Shown: in pieces, positions 1 through 11,659 of the stretch
How positions within the stretch are numbered: position 1 is the stretch's first letter
Layout: every line of letters begins with the position of its first letter
Assembly (NCBI RefSeq): GCF_029635795.1
Contig: NZ_CP114280.1
Span: 2,356,001-2,420,000, forward strand
Length of the DNA: 64,000 bases
Source: Dickeya lacustris
GTDB lineage: Bacteria; Pseudomonadota; Gammaproteobacteria; Enterobacterales; Enterobacteriaceae
Direction of reading: 5' to 3'
Program-made: the position numbers and the translations under genes
Notes under the pieces: generated by a model
Databases searched by the model: none
Seen by the model: only the letters and a program-made list of their open reading frames with translations
Told to the model about the DNA's origin: nothing

Positions 1-269
1 ACATCGCCGCGCTGGGCGATCGTTACGAGATTATCAACATCAAGCTCGATAAATGCGGCGGCCTGAGCGAGGCGCTGGCGATGGTCGCTGAAGCCCGCCG
101 CTACGGGATGCGCATCATGGTCGGCTGCATGCTCGGCTCCTCGCTGGCGATGGAAGCAGCGCTGCCGGTGACGCTGGCGGCTGAGTATGTCGATCTCGAT
201 GGCCCGATTTGGCTGGCCGCCGACAGCTCGCCCTACCTGACCTACAACCTTGGCCGCATCTGGCTTTAA
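1..269 (+). CDS. L-Ala-D/L-Glu epimerase, C-terminal part
   Basis: This is the 3' end of a gene that begins before the window; the frame is open from base 3 to the TAA at 267-269. The visible 88 residues match the C-terminal barrel half of the enolase superfamily. The segment NIKLDKCGG carries the catalytic-side lysine and VGCMLGSSLAM is the typical last barrel strand of Ala-Glu epimerases (E. coli YcjG type). Such enzymes epimerise L-Ala-D-Glu from murein to L-Ala-L-Glu so that it can be used as an ordinary dipeptide. The stop lies 15 bases before the next gene, so it probably heads or belongs to the peptide-uptake operon that follows. The family call is good; exact substrate specificity cannot be read from the fragment. 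Confidence 0.8.
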   Translation, partial: IAALGDRYEIINIKLDKCGGLSEALAMVAEARRYGMRIMVGCMLGSSLAMEAALPVTLAAEYVDLDGPIWLAADSSPYLTYNLGRIWL

Positions 270-284
270 CCCTGTGGAGTAACG

Positions 285-2195
<1,911 letters not shown>

Positions 2196-2246
2196 CAGCG
2201 TGCGTTGTTCCGTCATGACGTACCCGGCCAACACCAGGGCCACCCC

Positions 2247-2279
2247 TTGCGTTTGTGCGATAAGCCCATGCGCAAGGTA
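2247..2279 (+). other. Intergenic hairpin between gsiA-like and gsiB-like genes
   Basis: CCTTGCG and CGCAAGG form an inverted repeat around a loop of about 19 bases in the 167-base gap before the binding-protein gene. No T tract follows, so it is not an evident terminator. Hairpins in this place in importer operons often raise binding-protein mRNA stability; that role is an inference here. Confidence 0.35.
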
Positions 2280-2362
2280 AACAAAATAAAAAAACCAATA
2301 ACGAGTAAAGCACCACCCCAAATAGCCAACACAACCCGCAACACACCCTGACAGGAGACACC

Positions 2363-3919
2363 ATGAAATCGTTACGCCCTCAAGTCACTGCACGTCGTTC
2401 CGCTGTCGCTCTCGGCTTGTCACTGTGTCTGGCCGCTGCGGCTCAGGCGCAGGATCTGCGCATCTCCATGTACGCCGATATCACCGGGTTAGACCCGCAC
2501 GACACCTCAGATACCCTGAGCTACTCCATCCAGAGCGGGATTTTTGAGCGTCTGTTCCAGTTTGATAGCCAGATGAAGCTGGAGCCGCGTTTGGCTACCG
2601 GTTACACCGGCAATGCCGATGCCACCGAATTCACCGTCACCCTGCGCGAAGGCATCACCTTTCAGGACGGCACGCCGTTTAACGCCGAGGCGGTCAAAGC
2701 AAACCTCGACCGGCTGGCCGACCAGAGCAAAGGGCTTAAGCGTAACAGCCTGTTTAATATGATTAAGAGCGTGACCGTGGTATCGCCGACGCAGGTCAAA
2801 ATCGAGCTGAACAAGTCGTTCGGGGCGTTTGTTAACACGCTGGCGCACCCGTCAGCGGTGATGCACAGCCCGGCGGCGCTGACGCAATACCCGGACGAAA
2901 CCCAGTTGCGCGTCCACCCGGTCGGCACCGGCCCGTTCAGGTTTGTCGAATGGCAGCAGGGCAAAGAGGTCAAACTGGCGAAATATGACCACTACTGGCA
3001 AAAAGGCTGGCCGAAGGTGGATAACGTCAGCTTCTATCCGTCACCGGAAGATGCCACCCGCGTCGCGGCGCTGAAATCCGGCCAGTCGGATGCCATCTAC
3101 CCGCTGCCGTCCGATTTGGTCAACACCGTGCAGGAAGACAGCAAACTGCTGGTACAGCGTGACCCGAGCATCTATCTGTATTACATGGCGATTAACACCC
3201 AACACGGGCCGTTGAGCGATGTGCGGGTGCGTCAGGCGCTGAACTACGCCATTAACCGCAACCTGTGGCTGAAAGTCGGCTTCGCCGGTATGGGCCTGCC
3301 CGCCTCCTCGGTCATGGCCCCGCGCGTGCAGTTCTTCGCCAGCCAAAGCGAACCGAACTACACCTACAACCCGGCCAAGGCCAAAGAGCTGCTCAAAGAA
3401 GCCGGTTACGAAAAAGGGCTGGATCTGAAACTGTGGGTGAGCAACGCCACCTCCGCTGTGCGCAGCGCCCAGTTCTTCAAACAGCAACTGGAACAAGTCG
3501 GCGTGAAAGTGGCCGTCACCCCGATGGACTCCGGCACCCGCAACGAAAAACTGTTTGGCGTCAAAGACCCGAAACAGGCGGAATTCGACCTGTACTACGG
3601 CGGCTGGTCGCCCTCTACCGGTGATGCCGACTGGGCGCTGCGCCCGCTGTTCGCAACAGAGTCCTGGGTGCCGAAAGCCTATAACGTGTCGTATTACAGC
3701 AACCCGGCGGTGGATAACGCCATTGTCGCCGGGCTGGCTACCTCAGATAACGGCAAGCGCGCCGCCGCCTACGCTAACGCCCAACAACTCATCTGGAAAG
3801 ACGCGCCAATGGTGTTCCTCGGCGTGCCGGATAACCTGGTCGGCAAAGTGAAAAATCTGTCTGGCGTTTACATGCTGGCTGACGGGTCATTGATTTTCGA
3901 TCAGGCTGAGTTCAAGTAA
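2363..3919 (+). CDS. gsiB: Periplasmic peptide/glutathione-binding protein (GsiB-like)
   Basis: A 518-residue solute-binding protein of the SBP_bac_5 (DppA/OppA/GsiB) family. It starts with a Sec signal peptide whose hydrophobic core lies around residues 14-27 and probable cleavage is after AQAQ near 30. Family landmarks include LDPHDTSDTL, the FQDGTPFNAEAVKANLDR segment, HPVGTGPFRF and ALNYAINR, all closer to GsiB than to DppA as I recall them. An ACAGGAG ribosome site precedes the ATG. It delivers substrate to the two permeases encoded directly downstream. The cluster context (epimerase, D-aminopeptidases, isoaspartyl peptidase) suggests that its peptides may include murein-derived or isopeptide-linked ones. 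Confidence 0.88.
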   Translation: MKSLRPQVTARRSAVALGLSLCLAAAAQAQDLRISMYADITGLDPHDTSDTLSYSIQSGIFERLFQFDSQMKLEPRLATGYTGNADATEFTVTLREGITFQDGTPFNAEAVKANLDRLADQSKGLKRNSLFNMIKSVTVVSPTQVKIELNKSFGAFVNTLAHPSAVMHSPAALTQYPDETQLRVHPVGTGPFRFVEWQQGKEVKLAKYDHYWQKGWPKVDNVSFYPSPEDATRVAALKSGQSDAIYPLPSDLVNTVQEDSKLLVQRDPSIYLYYMAINTQHGPLSDVRVRQALNYAINRNLWLKVGFAGMGLPASSVMAPRVQFFASQSEPNYTYNPAKAKELLKEAGYEKGLDLKLWVSNATSAVRSAQFFKQQLEQVGVKVAVTPMDSGTRNEKLFGVKDPKQAEFDLYYGGWSPSTGDADWALRPLFATESWVPKAYNVSYYSNPAVDNAIVAGLATSDNGKRAAAYANAQQLIWKDAPMVFLGVPDNLVGKVKNLSGVYMLADGSLIFDQAEFK

Positions 3920-3936
3920 TCACACAGGGGATCGCC

Positions 3937-4857
3937 ATGTTTGCTTATATCGTCCGACGTTTGCTGGAAATGATCCCGGTGTTGCTGGTGATCTCCCTGT
4001 TGGTGTTCGGTTTTATCAAATTACTGCCGGGCGACCCGGCACGTATCTACGCCGGCCCCGACGCGCCGATTGAAGCGGTGGAAGCTGCCCGCGTGCGGCT
4101 GGGGCTCAATAACCCGCTGCCACAGCAATACGTTGACTGGCTCGGCGGGCTGCTGCACGGCAATCTCGGCATCACCTACCGCACGCAGCAACCGGTGCTG
4201 GCGGTTATCCAGAAAAGCTTTCTGCCCACGCTGTGGCTGGCGCTGGCCGGGTTTGTCTGGTCGGTGATACTGGGGCTGTTGATTGGCGTGATGGCGGCGC
4301 TCAAGCGCGGTAAATGGCAGGACTGGTCGCTGATGAGTCTGGCGGTGGGCGGCATCTCAATGCCACCGTTTTGGCTCGGCTTGCTGCTGATTCAGTTTGT
4401 CGCCATGCCGTTTGGCCTGTTCTCGGTCAGCGGCTACAACAAACCCGCTGACATTATTCTGCCCGCGCTGACGCTCGGCGCATCCGTCGCGGCGGTGATG
4501 GCGCGCTTTACCCGCTCGGCATTTCTCGAAGTGATGCAGGAAGATTACGTGCGCACCGCGCGCGCCAAAGGGCTGCGCCAGCGGCTGATCGTCTGGAAAC
4601 ATGTGATGCGCAACGCGCTCATTCCGGTCATCACCATGCTCGGCTTGCAGTTCGGTTTTCTGCTGGGCGGCTCGATTGTGGTGGAAAGCGTGTTTAACTG
4701 GCCGGGGCTTGGCTGGCTGTTGATTGAGTCGATAAAAACCCAGGATCAGCCGGTGATTCAGGCGCTGGTGATGCTGTTTGTCTTTGAATTTATTTTGATT
4801 AACTTGCTGGTTGACCTGCTGTATGCCGTGGTCAACCCGGCCATTCGTCTGCGTTAG
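3937..4857 (+). CDS. gsiC: Peptide ABC importer permease (GsiC/DppB-like)
   Basis: A 306-residue inner-membrane permease of the DppB family. It opens with the usual first membrane helix ([20 protein letters not shown]), then a periplasmic loop with [11 protein letters not shown], and five further helices. The cytoplasmic coupling segment [12 protein letters not shown], contacting the ATPase, is near residues 200-211. The gene starts 17 bases after the binding-protein stop behind AGGGG and is followed 11 bases later by its partner permease, so the importer genes are one transcription unit. Confidence 0.9.
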   Translation: MFAYIVRRLLEMIPVLLVISLLVFGFIKLLPGDPARIYAGPDAPIEAVEAARVRLGLNNPLPQQYVDWLGGLLHGNLGITYRTQQPVLAVIQKSFLPTLWLALAGFVWSVILGLLIGVMAALKRGKWQDWSLMSLAVGGISMPPFWLGLLLIQFVAMPFGLFSVSGYNKPADIILPALTLGASVAAVMARFTRSAFLEVMQEDYVRTARAKGLRQRLIVWKHVMRNALIPVITMLGLQFGFLLGGSIVVESVFNWPGLGWLLIESIKTQDQPVIQALVMLFVFEFILINLLVDLLYAVVNPAIRLR

Positions 4858-4868
4858 GAGCGGCGGCA

Positions 4869-5774
4869 ATGAACACCTCTCAAAAACCGGCTGTGGCCGT
4901 CCCCCCCGCGACAATCAATCATGCCGCTATCCGCTCGCCGTGGCGCGATTTTCTGCACGCCTTTGTGCGCCACCCGATGGCGCTTTTCGCCGGTGGGTTC
5001 GTGCTACTGCTGGTGCTGGTGGCGCTCTTTGCGCCGTGGCTGGCCCCCTGGAGCCCGATGGAGCCGGACTGGATGGCGCTTGGCGCTGCGCCTTCCGCCG
5101 GGCACTGGATGGGCACTGACGATCTGGGCCGCGATGTGATGAGCCGCATTATTTACGGCGCGCGCATCTCGCTGTATATCGGCATCGTCTCGGTCAGCCT
5201 TGGCATGGCCGCTGGCGTCCTGCTCGGTCTGCTGGCCGGTTACTATGGCCGCTGGGTCGATATGCTGATTATGCGCGGCTGCGATGTGCTGTTCGCCTTT
5301 CCCGGTATGCTGCTGGCTATCGCGGTGGTCGCCATTCTCGGCCCCGGCCTGAATAATGTGATTATCGCCGTGGCGGTGTTCAGCGTGCCGGTGTTTGCCC
5401 GCATCGTGCGCGCCTCCACGCTGTCGCTCAAACAGGCGGCTTACGTGGAAGCGGTGCGCTGCGTCGGTGCGCCAGACCGTATCATCCTGCTGCGCCATAT
5501 TCTGCCGGGCACGCTGCCGAGTGTGATTGTCTATTTCACCATGCGTATCGGCACCAGTATTCTGACCGCCGCCGGGCTGAGTTTTATCGGCCTCGGCCCG
5601 GAGCCGGATGTGCCCGAGTGGGGCAATATTCTGGCGATGGGCCGCAGCCTGATGATGGCAGGCCAGTGGCACGTTAGCGTGTTTCCGGGGCTGGCGATTT
5701 TCTGCACCGTGCTGGCGTTTAACCTGCTGGGCGACGCGCTGCGTGATACGCTCGACCCGAAGATGAAAAATTAG
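4869..5774 (+). CDS. gsiD: Peptide ABC importer permease (GsiD/DppC-like)
   Basis: A 301-residue permease of the DppC family with the expected N-terminal cytoplasmic tail, first helix around residues 38-58, the [18 protein letters not shown] motif after the first periplasmic loop, and a coupling motif in the last cytoplasmic loop ([12 protein letters not shown]). A GGAG site precedes the start. It forms the heterodimeric pore with the preceding permease. The next gene begins 9 bases after its stop, tying two peptidase genes to the importer. Confidence 0.9.
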   Translation: MNTSQKPAVAVPPATINHAAIRSPWRDFLHAFVRHPMALFAGGFVLLLVLVALFAPWLAPWSPMEPDWMALGAAPSAGHWMGTDDLGRDVMSRIIYGARISLYIGIVSVSLGMAAGVLLGLLAGYYGRWVDMLIMRGCDVLFAFPGMLLAIAVVAILGPGLNNVIIAVAVFSVPVFARIVRASTLSLKQAAYVEAVRCVGAPDRIILLRHILPGTLPSVIVYFTMRIGTSILTAAGLSFIGLGPEPDVPEWGNILAMGRSLMMAGQWHVSVFPGLAIFCTVLAFNLLGDALRDTLDPKMKN

Positions 5775-5783
5775 GTCATAACG

Positions 5784-6881
5784 ATGAACACCTACCAACA
5801 GGCACAACTGACGACGCTGCTGCAACGCTGGCGCACCGAGCGGCAGCTTGGCTCGCCGCGCCTGCCGTGCGGCCCGCACAACCGCTTAAGCGATGTCGCC
5901 GGGGTGCGGGTCGGCCACGCGACGCTGGCCGAGGGCGAGATTCAAACCGGCGTGACCGCCATCGTGCCGAACGGCGATAACCTGTTTCGCCAGCCGCTGC
6001 CCTGTGGCGCAGCGGTACTCAACGGCTTCGCCAAACCGGTCGGGCTGGTGCAAATTGAAGAACTGGGGCAATTACAAACCCCCATCCTGCTCAGTAACAC
6101 CCTGAGCATCGGCACGCTGTTTACCACGCTGGTACGCGACGCGATACGCCGCAACCCCGAGCTGGGCCGCAGCCTGCCGACCGTCAACCCGCTGGCGCTG
6201 GAGTGCAACGACGGCTGGCTGAATGACATTCAGGCGCTGGCGGTCACAGACGCGCTGGCGCGTGCGGCGCTGGATAACGCCACGGCGGATTTCGCCCGTG
6301 GCAGCGTCGGTGCCGGGCGCGGCATGAGCTGCTTTGCGCTCAAAGGCGGCATCGGCACCGCGTCGCGGCACATTGCTGCGCTGGATGCCACGCTGGGCGT
6401 GCTGGTGCTGGCTAATTTCGGCGCGCTACCGGCGCTGACGCTTGACGGCGTGCAGGTAGGCGAGGCGATTGCGCCGCTGCTGCCGGAACTGGCCCCGCAG
6501 CGCGATGCCGGTTCCATCATCATCATTATGGCGACCGACGCCGCGCTCGATGCGCGCCAGTTAAGCCGCATCGCCCGCCGCGCCGGGGCCGGGCTCGGTC
6601 GGCTCGGCAGCTATTGGGGCCACGGCTCCGGCGATATCGCCGTGGCTTTCTCCACCCAGCCTCAACCGCAGCCGCCGGATGACGCCCGCCTCGAACCGCT
6701 ACTCAATGCCGCCGCCGATGCCACCGAACACGCCGTGCTGGATGCGCTGTTACAGGCTGAGGCCGTCACCGGTTTTCGCGGCCACCACCGCCCGGCGCTG
6801 GCACAGGTGCTTGATACGCTGGCACAACGATTGGTTTCACCGCCGTCACCGGCGCAACCGCCGATAAGGACACCCACATGA
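5784..6881 (+). CDS. DmpA-type aminopeptidase (P1 family, self-cleaving)
   Basis: A 365-residue member of the DmpA/P1 family, N-terminal-nucleophile hydrolases that cut themselves at a Gly-Ser bond and remove N-terminal L- or D-residues. The N-terminal signature LSDVAGVRVGHATL is at about 33-46. The probable self-cleavage site is Gly243-Ser244 within DAGSIIIIMATDA, and the family C-terminal motif GHGSGDIAVAFST follows around residue 280. There is no signal peptide, so it should act in the cytoplasm on imported peptides. It ends in an ATGA overlap with the next gene, indicating translational coupling. The D-Ala versus L-specificity cannot be told from sequence alone. Confidence 0.85.
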   Translation: MNTYQQAQLTTLLQRWRTERQLGSPRLPCGPHNRLSDVAGVRVGHATLAEGEIQTGVTAIVPNGDNLFRQPLPCGAAVLNGFAKPVGLVQIEELGQLQTPILLSNTLSIGTLFTTLVRDAIRRNPELGRSLPTVNPLALECNDGWLNDIQALAVTDALARAALDNATADFARGSVGAGRGMSCFALKGGIGTASRHIAALDATLGVLVLANFGALPALTLDGVQVGEAIAPLLPELAPQRDAGSIIIIMATDAALDARQLSRIARRAGAGLGRLGSYWGHGSGDIAVAFSTQPQPQPPDDARLEPLLNAAADATEHAVLDALLQAEAVTGFRGHHRPALAQVLDTLAQRLVSPPSPAQPPIRTPT

Positions 6882-7699
6882 AGGTTTTTATTTCTGCCGA
6901 TATCGAAGGCATCGCAGGTGTGATGCGCCCGGAACAATGCAGCCCCGGCACGCCGGACTACCAACTGGCGCGCGGGCTGATGGAACAGGAAGTGAACGCC
7001 GCCATCGACGGCGCGTTCGCCGGTGGTGCCCGCGAGGTGGTGGTGGCCGACAGCCATGCCGCCATGACCAATCTGCGAGCGGAGAATATCGACCCGCGCG
7101 CCCGGCTGGTGCAGGGCAAACCGCGCGCCTTGTCGATGGTGGAAGGGCTACAACAACAGGCGTTCGATGGCCTGATGTTCATCGGCTTTCACAGCGCCGC
7201 CTCCGAGCACGGCGTGCTGGCGCACACCATTAATGGCCGGGCGTTTTACCGGGTGCGGGTAAACGGCGAAGTCATGGCGGAGGCCGATCTCTACGCCGCT
7301 GCCGGTGCCGAACTGAACACCCCGCTGTGGCTGGTAAGCGGCGACGATACGCTGCAACGCTGGATTGAACGCCACTACCCGGCGGCGGCATATGTCTGTG
7401 TCAAACGCGCGATTTCCCAGACCGCCGCCGAGTCTCACAGCCCGCAGGCGGCGCGCAAAGCGCTCCGCGAGGCCGCAAAGCAAGCGGTACAGCAGGCTCA
7501 CACAATCCCCTCCTGCCGCCTGCAAGCGCCCTATGAACTGGAGCTGATGGTTGCCAAACCGGTGCTGGCCGACCTGTTCTGCCTGATCCCGGGGGTGATT
7601 CGCCAGGATGCGATGACCGTGCGCTATCACTCGCCGACCATCGCGCCGCTCATCAGCCTGCTGGGAGCCTTCTCCTATCTGGCCACCACGCAGAACTGA
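6878..7699 (+). CDS. M55 family D-aminopeptidase (DppA type)
   Basis: A 273-residue protein of the M55 family, zinc D-aminopeptidases first known as Bacillus DppA, which cleave D-Ala-D-Ala and similar peptides. The opening MKVFISADIEGIAGV contains the metal-binding Asp and Glu, and ADSHAAMTNL and GFHSAASEHGVLAHT supply further metal-binding histidines. The start overlaps the preceding aminopeptidase stop by four bases (ATGA). Sitting behind a peptide importer and an Ala-Glu epimerase, it points to use of D-amino-acid peptides. No signal peptide is seen; action should be cytoplasmic. Confidence 0.87.
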   Translation: MKVFISADIEGIAGVMRPEQCSPGTPDYQLARGLMEQEVNAAIDGAFAGGAREVVVADSHAAMTNLRAENIDPRARLVQGKPRALSMVEGLQQQAFDGLMFIGFHSAASEHGVLAHTINGRAFYRVRVNGEVMAEADLYAAAGAELNTPLWLVSGDDTLQRWIERHYPAAAYVCVKRAISQTAAESHSPQAARKALREAAKQAVQQAHTIPSCRLQAPYELELMVAKPVLADLFCLIPGVIRQDAMTVRYHSPTIAPLISLLGAFSYLATTQN

Positions 7700-7810
7700 G
7701 CGCCAAAGAAACGCACCACACGCCCACCGCGCGGCGTGTACCAAAACACCCCGGCGGTTATCCAGCGCCGATGAGTGAATATCAACCGTCTTGTGAATAA
7801 CGGAGAGACG
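7700..7810 (+). other. Intergenic gap with hairpin before iaaA
   Basis: A 111-base gap. ACACGCC and GGCGTGT (about 7718-7739) form an inverted repeat with an eight-base loop and no T tract. It may be a stability or attenuation hairpin inside the operon. The ribosome site GGAGAG for iaaA lies at its end. Confidence 0.3.
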
Positions 7811-8785
7811 ATGAAACCGGTTATTGTGATTCATGGTGGCGCAGGCGCACTGAGCCGTGCGGCGATGGACAGCGAAAAAGAGCAGCATTATTGCGCCGCG
7901 CTGCAACAGATTGTCACCACAGGTCAGGCGATGCTCGCTGCGGGTGCCAGCGCGCTGGATGTCGTTACCGAAGCGGTGAGACAACTGGAAGAGTGCCCGT
8001 TATTTAACGCGGGCAAAGGCGCGGTATTCACCGATGCCGCCACCCACGAACTCGATGCCAGCATCATGGATGGCCGCACGCGGGAAGCCGGGGCGATTGC
8101 CGGGGTAAACCGAATCCGCAACCCGATTCTGGCGGCGCGAGCGGTGCTGGAGTACAGCCCGCATGTGCTGTTCACCGCCGCCGGTGCCGAAGCGTTTGCC
8201 CGCGAGCAGGGCCTTGAGATGGTGGAGCCGGAGTTTTTCTCCACCGATGAGCGCTACCAGCAGCTGTTGAAGGCGCAGGCAGGCAGCGGGCACATCCTGC
8301 TGGATCACGATGGCGCACAGGCAACGACTGGCGGCGACCCGCTCGACCCCGACCGCAAATTCGGCACGGTAGGTGCGGTTGCGTGTGATGCCGCAGGCAA
8401 TCTGGCCGCCGCCACCTCGACCGGCGGCATGACCAACAAACGCGCCGGGCGCGTCGGCGATTCGCCGATTATCGGCGCAGGCTGTTATGCCGATAACCGC
8501 ACCGTGGCGGTGTCCTGCACCGGCACCGGCGAAGTGTTTATGCGCAGCGTCGCCGCTTATGATGTTGCCGCGCGCATCGAATACGGCAAGCAGCCGCTTG
8601 CCCAGGCAGCAGAACAGGTGGTGATGGAAAACGTGCTGGCGCTCGGCGGCAGCGGCGGGCTCATCGCCGTGGATGCGCAAGGCCACATCGCGCTGCCGTT
8701 TAACAGCGAGGGGATGTATCGCGGCTACGGTTACGTGGGGGAAGAGGCGGTGGTCGGCATTTACCGCGACGGCACCCACACATAA
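7811..8785 (+). CDS. iaaA: Isoaspartyl peptidase / L-asparaginase
   Basis: A 324-residue plant-type asparaginase/isoaspartyl peptidase, an N-terminal-nucleophile hydrolase that self-cleaves into two subunits and splits beta-aspartyl dipeptides. The start chosen gives the family N-terminus KPVIVIHGGAGAL and follows GGAGAG; an in-frame ATG at 7775 would add twelve unlikely residues. The nucleophile is Thr186 in KFGTVGAVACD, and STGGMTNKRAGRVGDSP and SCTGTGE are conserved substrate motifs. In E. coli iaaA heads the gsiABCD operon; here it closes a similar cluster, supporting the GSI-type call for the importer. Its last 25 bases overlap the convergent HlyD-like gene. Confidence 0.92.
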   Translation: MKPVIVIHGGAGALSRAAMDSEKEQHYCAALQQIVTTGQAMLAAGASALDVVTEAVRQLEECPLFNAGKGAVFTDAATHELDASIMDGRTREAGAIAGVNRIRNPILAARAVLEYSPHVLFTAAGAEAFAREQGLEMVEPEFFSTDERYQQLLKAQAGSGHILLDHDGAQATTGGDPLDPDRKFGTVGAVACDAAGNLAAATSTGGMTNKRAGRVGDSPIIGAGCYADNRTVAVSCTGTGEVFMRSVAAYDVAARIEYGKQPLAQAAEQVVMENVLALGGSGGLIAVDAQGHIALPFNSEGMYRGYGYVGEEAVVGIYRDGTHT

Positions 8786-10188
8786 CCGAGGCTCAGTGGC
8801 CCGGCGTTATTCAACGCGGGATTATTGCCTGCGGCGCGGCGCGGTGCCTCATCGCCAGGGCTGCCCTGCGCGGAGTGCTGGCTGGCGGGTGCGCCGTCGG
8901 GCGTCACCAGACCGGCTACGCGCTCAAGGCCCTGAACCTCAACGCCCTGTAGCACCGGCTGACCGGCCGTGACCGGCACCGTCACCACCGGTGCCGCTGG
9001 TGTAGCGCGATACTGGACATACGACTGGCCCTGCTCATCACGCTGGATGGCCTCGGGCGCAAGCGCGATGCCGTACGCATTACGGTACAATATCACCGCC
9101 AGCCGGGCGCTCATGCCAAGCCGCACCGGCGGGTTGAGGACCGCGAGCGGGCTGTCGATAGCAACCACCACATCGTAATACGCCCCGCTGCCCTGCCCCT
9201 CGGCAGCACCGGTTTGCATCGCGCCGGTTTGCAGGGCAATGGTGGCGATGTGCCCGTCCAGCATGTGCCCGGCAAAACCGTCGCCGCTGATTTGCACCGC
9301 CATGCCCTCTTGCAACAGGTGTAAGTCCGTCTCTTCGACCCGCGTGAGCACCTCGAACCTGTCCTGCCCGATAACCGTCAGCAGCGGCGTTCCCTGCGTC
9401 ACCGACAGGCCCGCTTGCACCATCATCGCTTTACCGGTTTGCGGCGCGGTCGAGCGCACGATAACCCCGGCCACCGGTGCCGTCACCTCTCGCTGGGCAT
9501 GCATCGCCTCCAGCGCCTGATAACGCGCCTGGGCGTTGAGCAGTTCCATCTCGGCGATTTTACGCGCCTCGCCCTGGCCCCGCGCCAGCACCGCCGCTAA
9601 CTCTTCCTGCGCGCTGCTCACTTCCTGAGTCTGGGTGTTAACCTGCTGTACCAGCGCATCCACCTCCATGCGCGCGACAATGCCTCGGGCAAACAGCGCC
9701 TGCGTGTCACGCAGGCTGGCGTGAGTCTGGCTCAGTGCTTGTCGGGCATGGGCGAGCGCCCGGCGCGCGCGCGCCACCTCGGTACTGTTCTCCCACTGGC
9801 GCAGTTGTTGTACTTCACGCTGCACTTTTAGCCCCTCCGCCTCGGCCTGACGCATCTGAATGGCGAGCTGCGCAGTGTCTAGCGTCAACAGCGTCTGGCC
9901 GCGCTCAACCCGCTGGCCTTCCTGCACCCGCACCTCACGCACCACGCCTTCGAATGGCGCAGTCAGTGTGATGCGCGTTGCCGCCTGAATTTGCCCGACC
10001 AGCCCGAGCTGGGTTTCCAGCGGCTGTGCCACCAGCTCGACCCAGCGGCCCGCCTGCGCCGATGTCTGTGCGCCCGGCGATATCATGGCGCGCGCCGCAA
10101 AACCGGCGATAACCACCAGCAGTACCAGCGCGGCTACCGCGCCGCGCGGGCCGATACGGCGGTATAGCGTGGTGAAAAAATCAGTCAT
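8761..10188 (-). CDS. HlyD/MacA-like periplasmic adaptor
   Basis: A 475-residue membrane-fusion protein: a short cytoplasmic N-terminus, one membrane helix near residues 15-35, a lipoyl-like half domain (APFEGVVREVRVQEGQRVERG), a long alpha-helical hairpin rich in Gln/Ala/Arg (about 105-215), the second lipoyl half (APVAGVIVRS) and beta-barrel domains. The C-terminal 70 residues are Pro/Ala/Gly-rich and poorly conserved. It bridges an inner-membrane ABC exporter and a TolC-like channel. Its ATG overlaps the TolC-like stop by eight bases, so it is the last gene of the exporter operon. The 3' end overlaps convergent iaaA by 25 bases. Confidence 0.87.
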   Translation of the reverse strand: MTDFFTTLYRRIGPRGAVAALVLLVVIAGFAARAMISPGAQTSAQAGRWVELVAQPLETQLGLVGQIQAATRITLTAPFEGVVREVRVQEGQRVERGQTLLTLDTAQLAIQMRQAEAEGLKVQREVQQLRQWENSTEVARARRALAHARQALSQTHASLRDTQALFARGIVARMEVDALVQQVNTQTQEVSSAQEELAAVLARGQGEARKIAEMELLNAQARYQALEAMHAQREVTAPVAGVIVRSTAPQTGKAMMVQAGLSVTQGTPLLTVIGQDRFEVLTRVEETDLHLLQEGMAVQISGDGFAGHMLDGHIATIALQTGAMQTGAAEGQGSGAYYDVVVAIDSPLAVLNPPVRLGMSARLAVILYRNAYGIALAPEAIQRDEQGQSYVQYRATPAAPVVTVPVTAGQPVLQGVEVQGLERVAGLVTPDGAPASQHSAQGSPGDEAPRRAAGNNPALNNAGPLSLGYVWVPSR

Positions 10189-11659
10189 TTAACGCGATAT
10201 CCCAGCTTTCCAGTGTGGTGCCAAGCGTTCTGTCCAGTTCCGCCTGCGCATTCAGATAACTCATCAAGGCATTGAGCCGCGCATTTTCGGCATTGCGTAA
10301 ATCGTTTTCAAAACTCAATACCTGAAAGTTGCTCGAGCGGCCTGCCGTCAGCTTTTCCCGTTCAATTTCCAGTTTACGGCGCGATAAGTCGCGGGCGCGC
10401 TGGGCGATTTCAAACTGACGCCAGCGTACGCTAATCGCTCTGACGGCGTTGGTCACGTCACGCTCCAGTTGCTGGCGCGCTTCGGCCAGTTGCAACGCCT
10501 GATTTTGCACCCTGACCTGCGCCTGCGTTTGCGCCTGCTGGCGGCTCATGTCGCCAATCGGGATATCCACCTGCACGCCAACATAGTTCTCCCAGTTGCG
10601 GTTCGTGCCGCTGACCGCGCTGCGGTCGCTCACCTGAGTGCGCCCGCCCACCAGCGACACATCCCACAGCCGCTCGTTACGCGCTACCGCCAGCGCTATC
10701 TCGGCCTGCTCGGCGCTAATCAACTGGCTGAGGTAGGCCGGTTGCGAGGTCTGCGCCTGCCTGAGCGCCTGCGCCGCATCCACCTCAATGCGCGCCGCCT
10801 GCATCGCGTCGGTGGCCACAATCGGCGAATTCAGGCCCAGCGCCAGCAACTGTAATAACGCCAGCCGTGAGGTATCTTGTTGGTTGACGGCGTCTTCATA
10901 ACCCAGCTCCTGAGTGGCGACATCCGCTTCGGTTTGCACTATCTCAAACGCCGCCATCCGGCCTGCGGCAATCATCGCCCGGTTGACTTCCAGCAGTTGC
11001 CGCGCCCGCGCCAGCGCATCCTGCGCTATCTGCACCTGCTCCTGCGCGCGCAGCAAATCACGATAGGCGATGATGACCTGAGTTATCGTCTGCGACACCG
11101 TGGTTTTCAGCCCCAGCCGGTTCATCTGTTCCGTCAGTTGCGCCAGCCGCACCGGGGCCGTCGCCGCCTCACGGCCCGCACCGCGCAGCAGCGGCTGAAT
11201 CACCGAGAGGTTCGCGCCATCGTTGCGCGACACCCCGGCGTCATCCGCCTGCGTATGGCGCACCGTCCAGCCAAGGCTCATGCGAGTGCCGTAAGGGGTC
11301 AATAACGTGGAGGTCGGCGTCAGGTTGCCCTGCCGATAGCGGTCGGACTGATTGCGCGCCGATAAATAACTGCCACTGAGTGCCAGCTTCGGGGTGAAGC
11401 GATCTTCCGCCACGCGCAGGTCAAATTTTTGCGCTATCCGGTCGAGGTAGGCGCTGCGAATAGCCCGGTTATCGCGCAGCCCCAGATAAATCGCATCACT
11501 CAGCGTCAGCTCAATGCGTTGGGCGGCTGGCGATGGGTGGGCATTATATGACGATGCGCCCGCTCGCGTGGCCTGCGACGGGGTGAGTTCAGCCCCGGCC
11601 ACGCCCATCAGCAACAGCATCAGAAATATCATCAGAAACAGGCTATGGCGGTTAATCAT
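10181..11659 (-). CDS. TolC-family outer-membrane channel
   Basis: A 492-residue outer-membrane efflux protein with a signal peptide (hydrophobic residues about 8-22, end near GVAGA). It shows the two long coiled-coil repeats of the OEP family, for instance the helices around APVRLAQLTEQMNRLGL and the C-terminal ALMSYLNAQAELDRTLGT. The ATG at 11659 is preferred; a GTG three bases earlier is also possible. It overlaps the permease gene upstream and the adaptor gene downstream. The exporter therefore carries its own outer-membrane channel rather than depending on housekeeping TolC. Function as a secretion or efflux duct is from the family. Confidence 0.87.
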   Translation of the reverse strand: MINRHSLFLMIFLMLLLMGVAGAELTPSQATRAGASSYNAHPSPAAQRIELTLSDAIYLGLRDNRAIRSAYLDRIAQKFDLRVAEDRFTPKLALSGSYLSARNQSDRYRQGNLTPTSTLLTPYGTRMSLGWTVRHTQADDAGVSRNDGANLSVIQPLLRGAGREAATAPVRLAQLTEQMNRLGLKTTVSQTITQVIIAYRDLLRAQEQVQIAQDALARARQLLEVNRAMIAAGRMAAFEIVQTEADVATQELGYEDAVNQQDTSRLALLQLLALGLNSPIVATDAMQAARIEVDAAQALRQAQTSQPAYLSQLISAEQAEIALAVARNERLWDVSLVGGRTQVSDRSAVSGTNRNWENYVGVQVDIPIGDMSRQQAQTQAQVRVQNQALQLAEARQQLERDVTNAVRAISVRWRQFEIAQRARDLSRRKLEIEREKLTAGRSSNFQVLSFENDLRNAENARLNALMSYLNAQAELDRTLGTTLESWDIALND

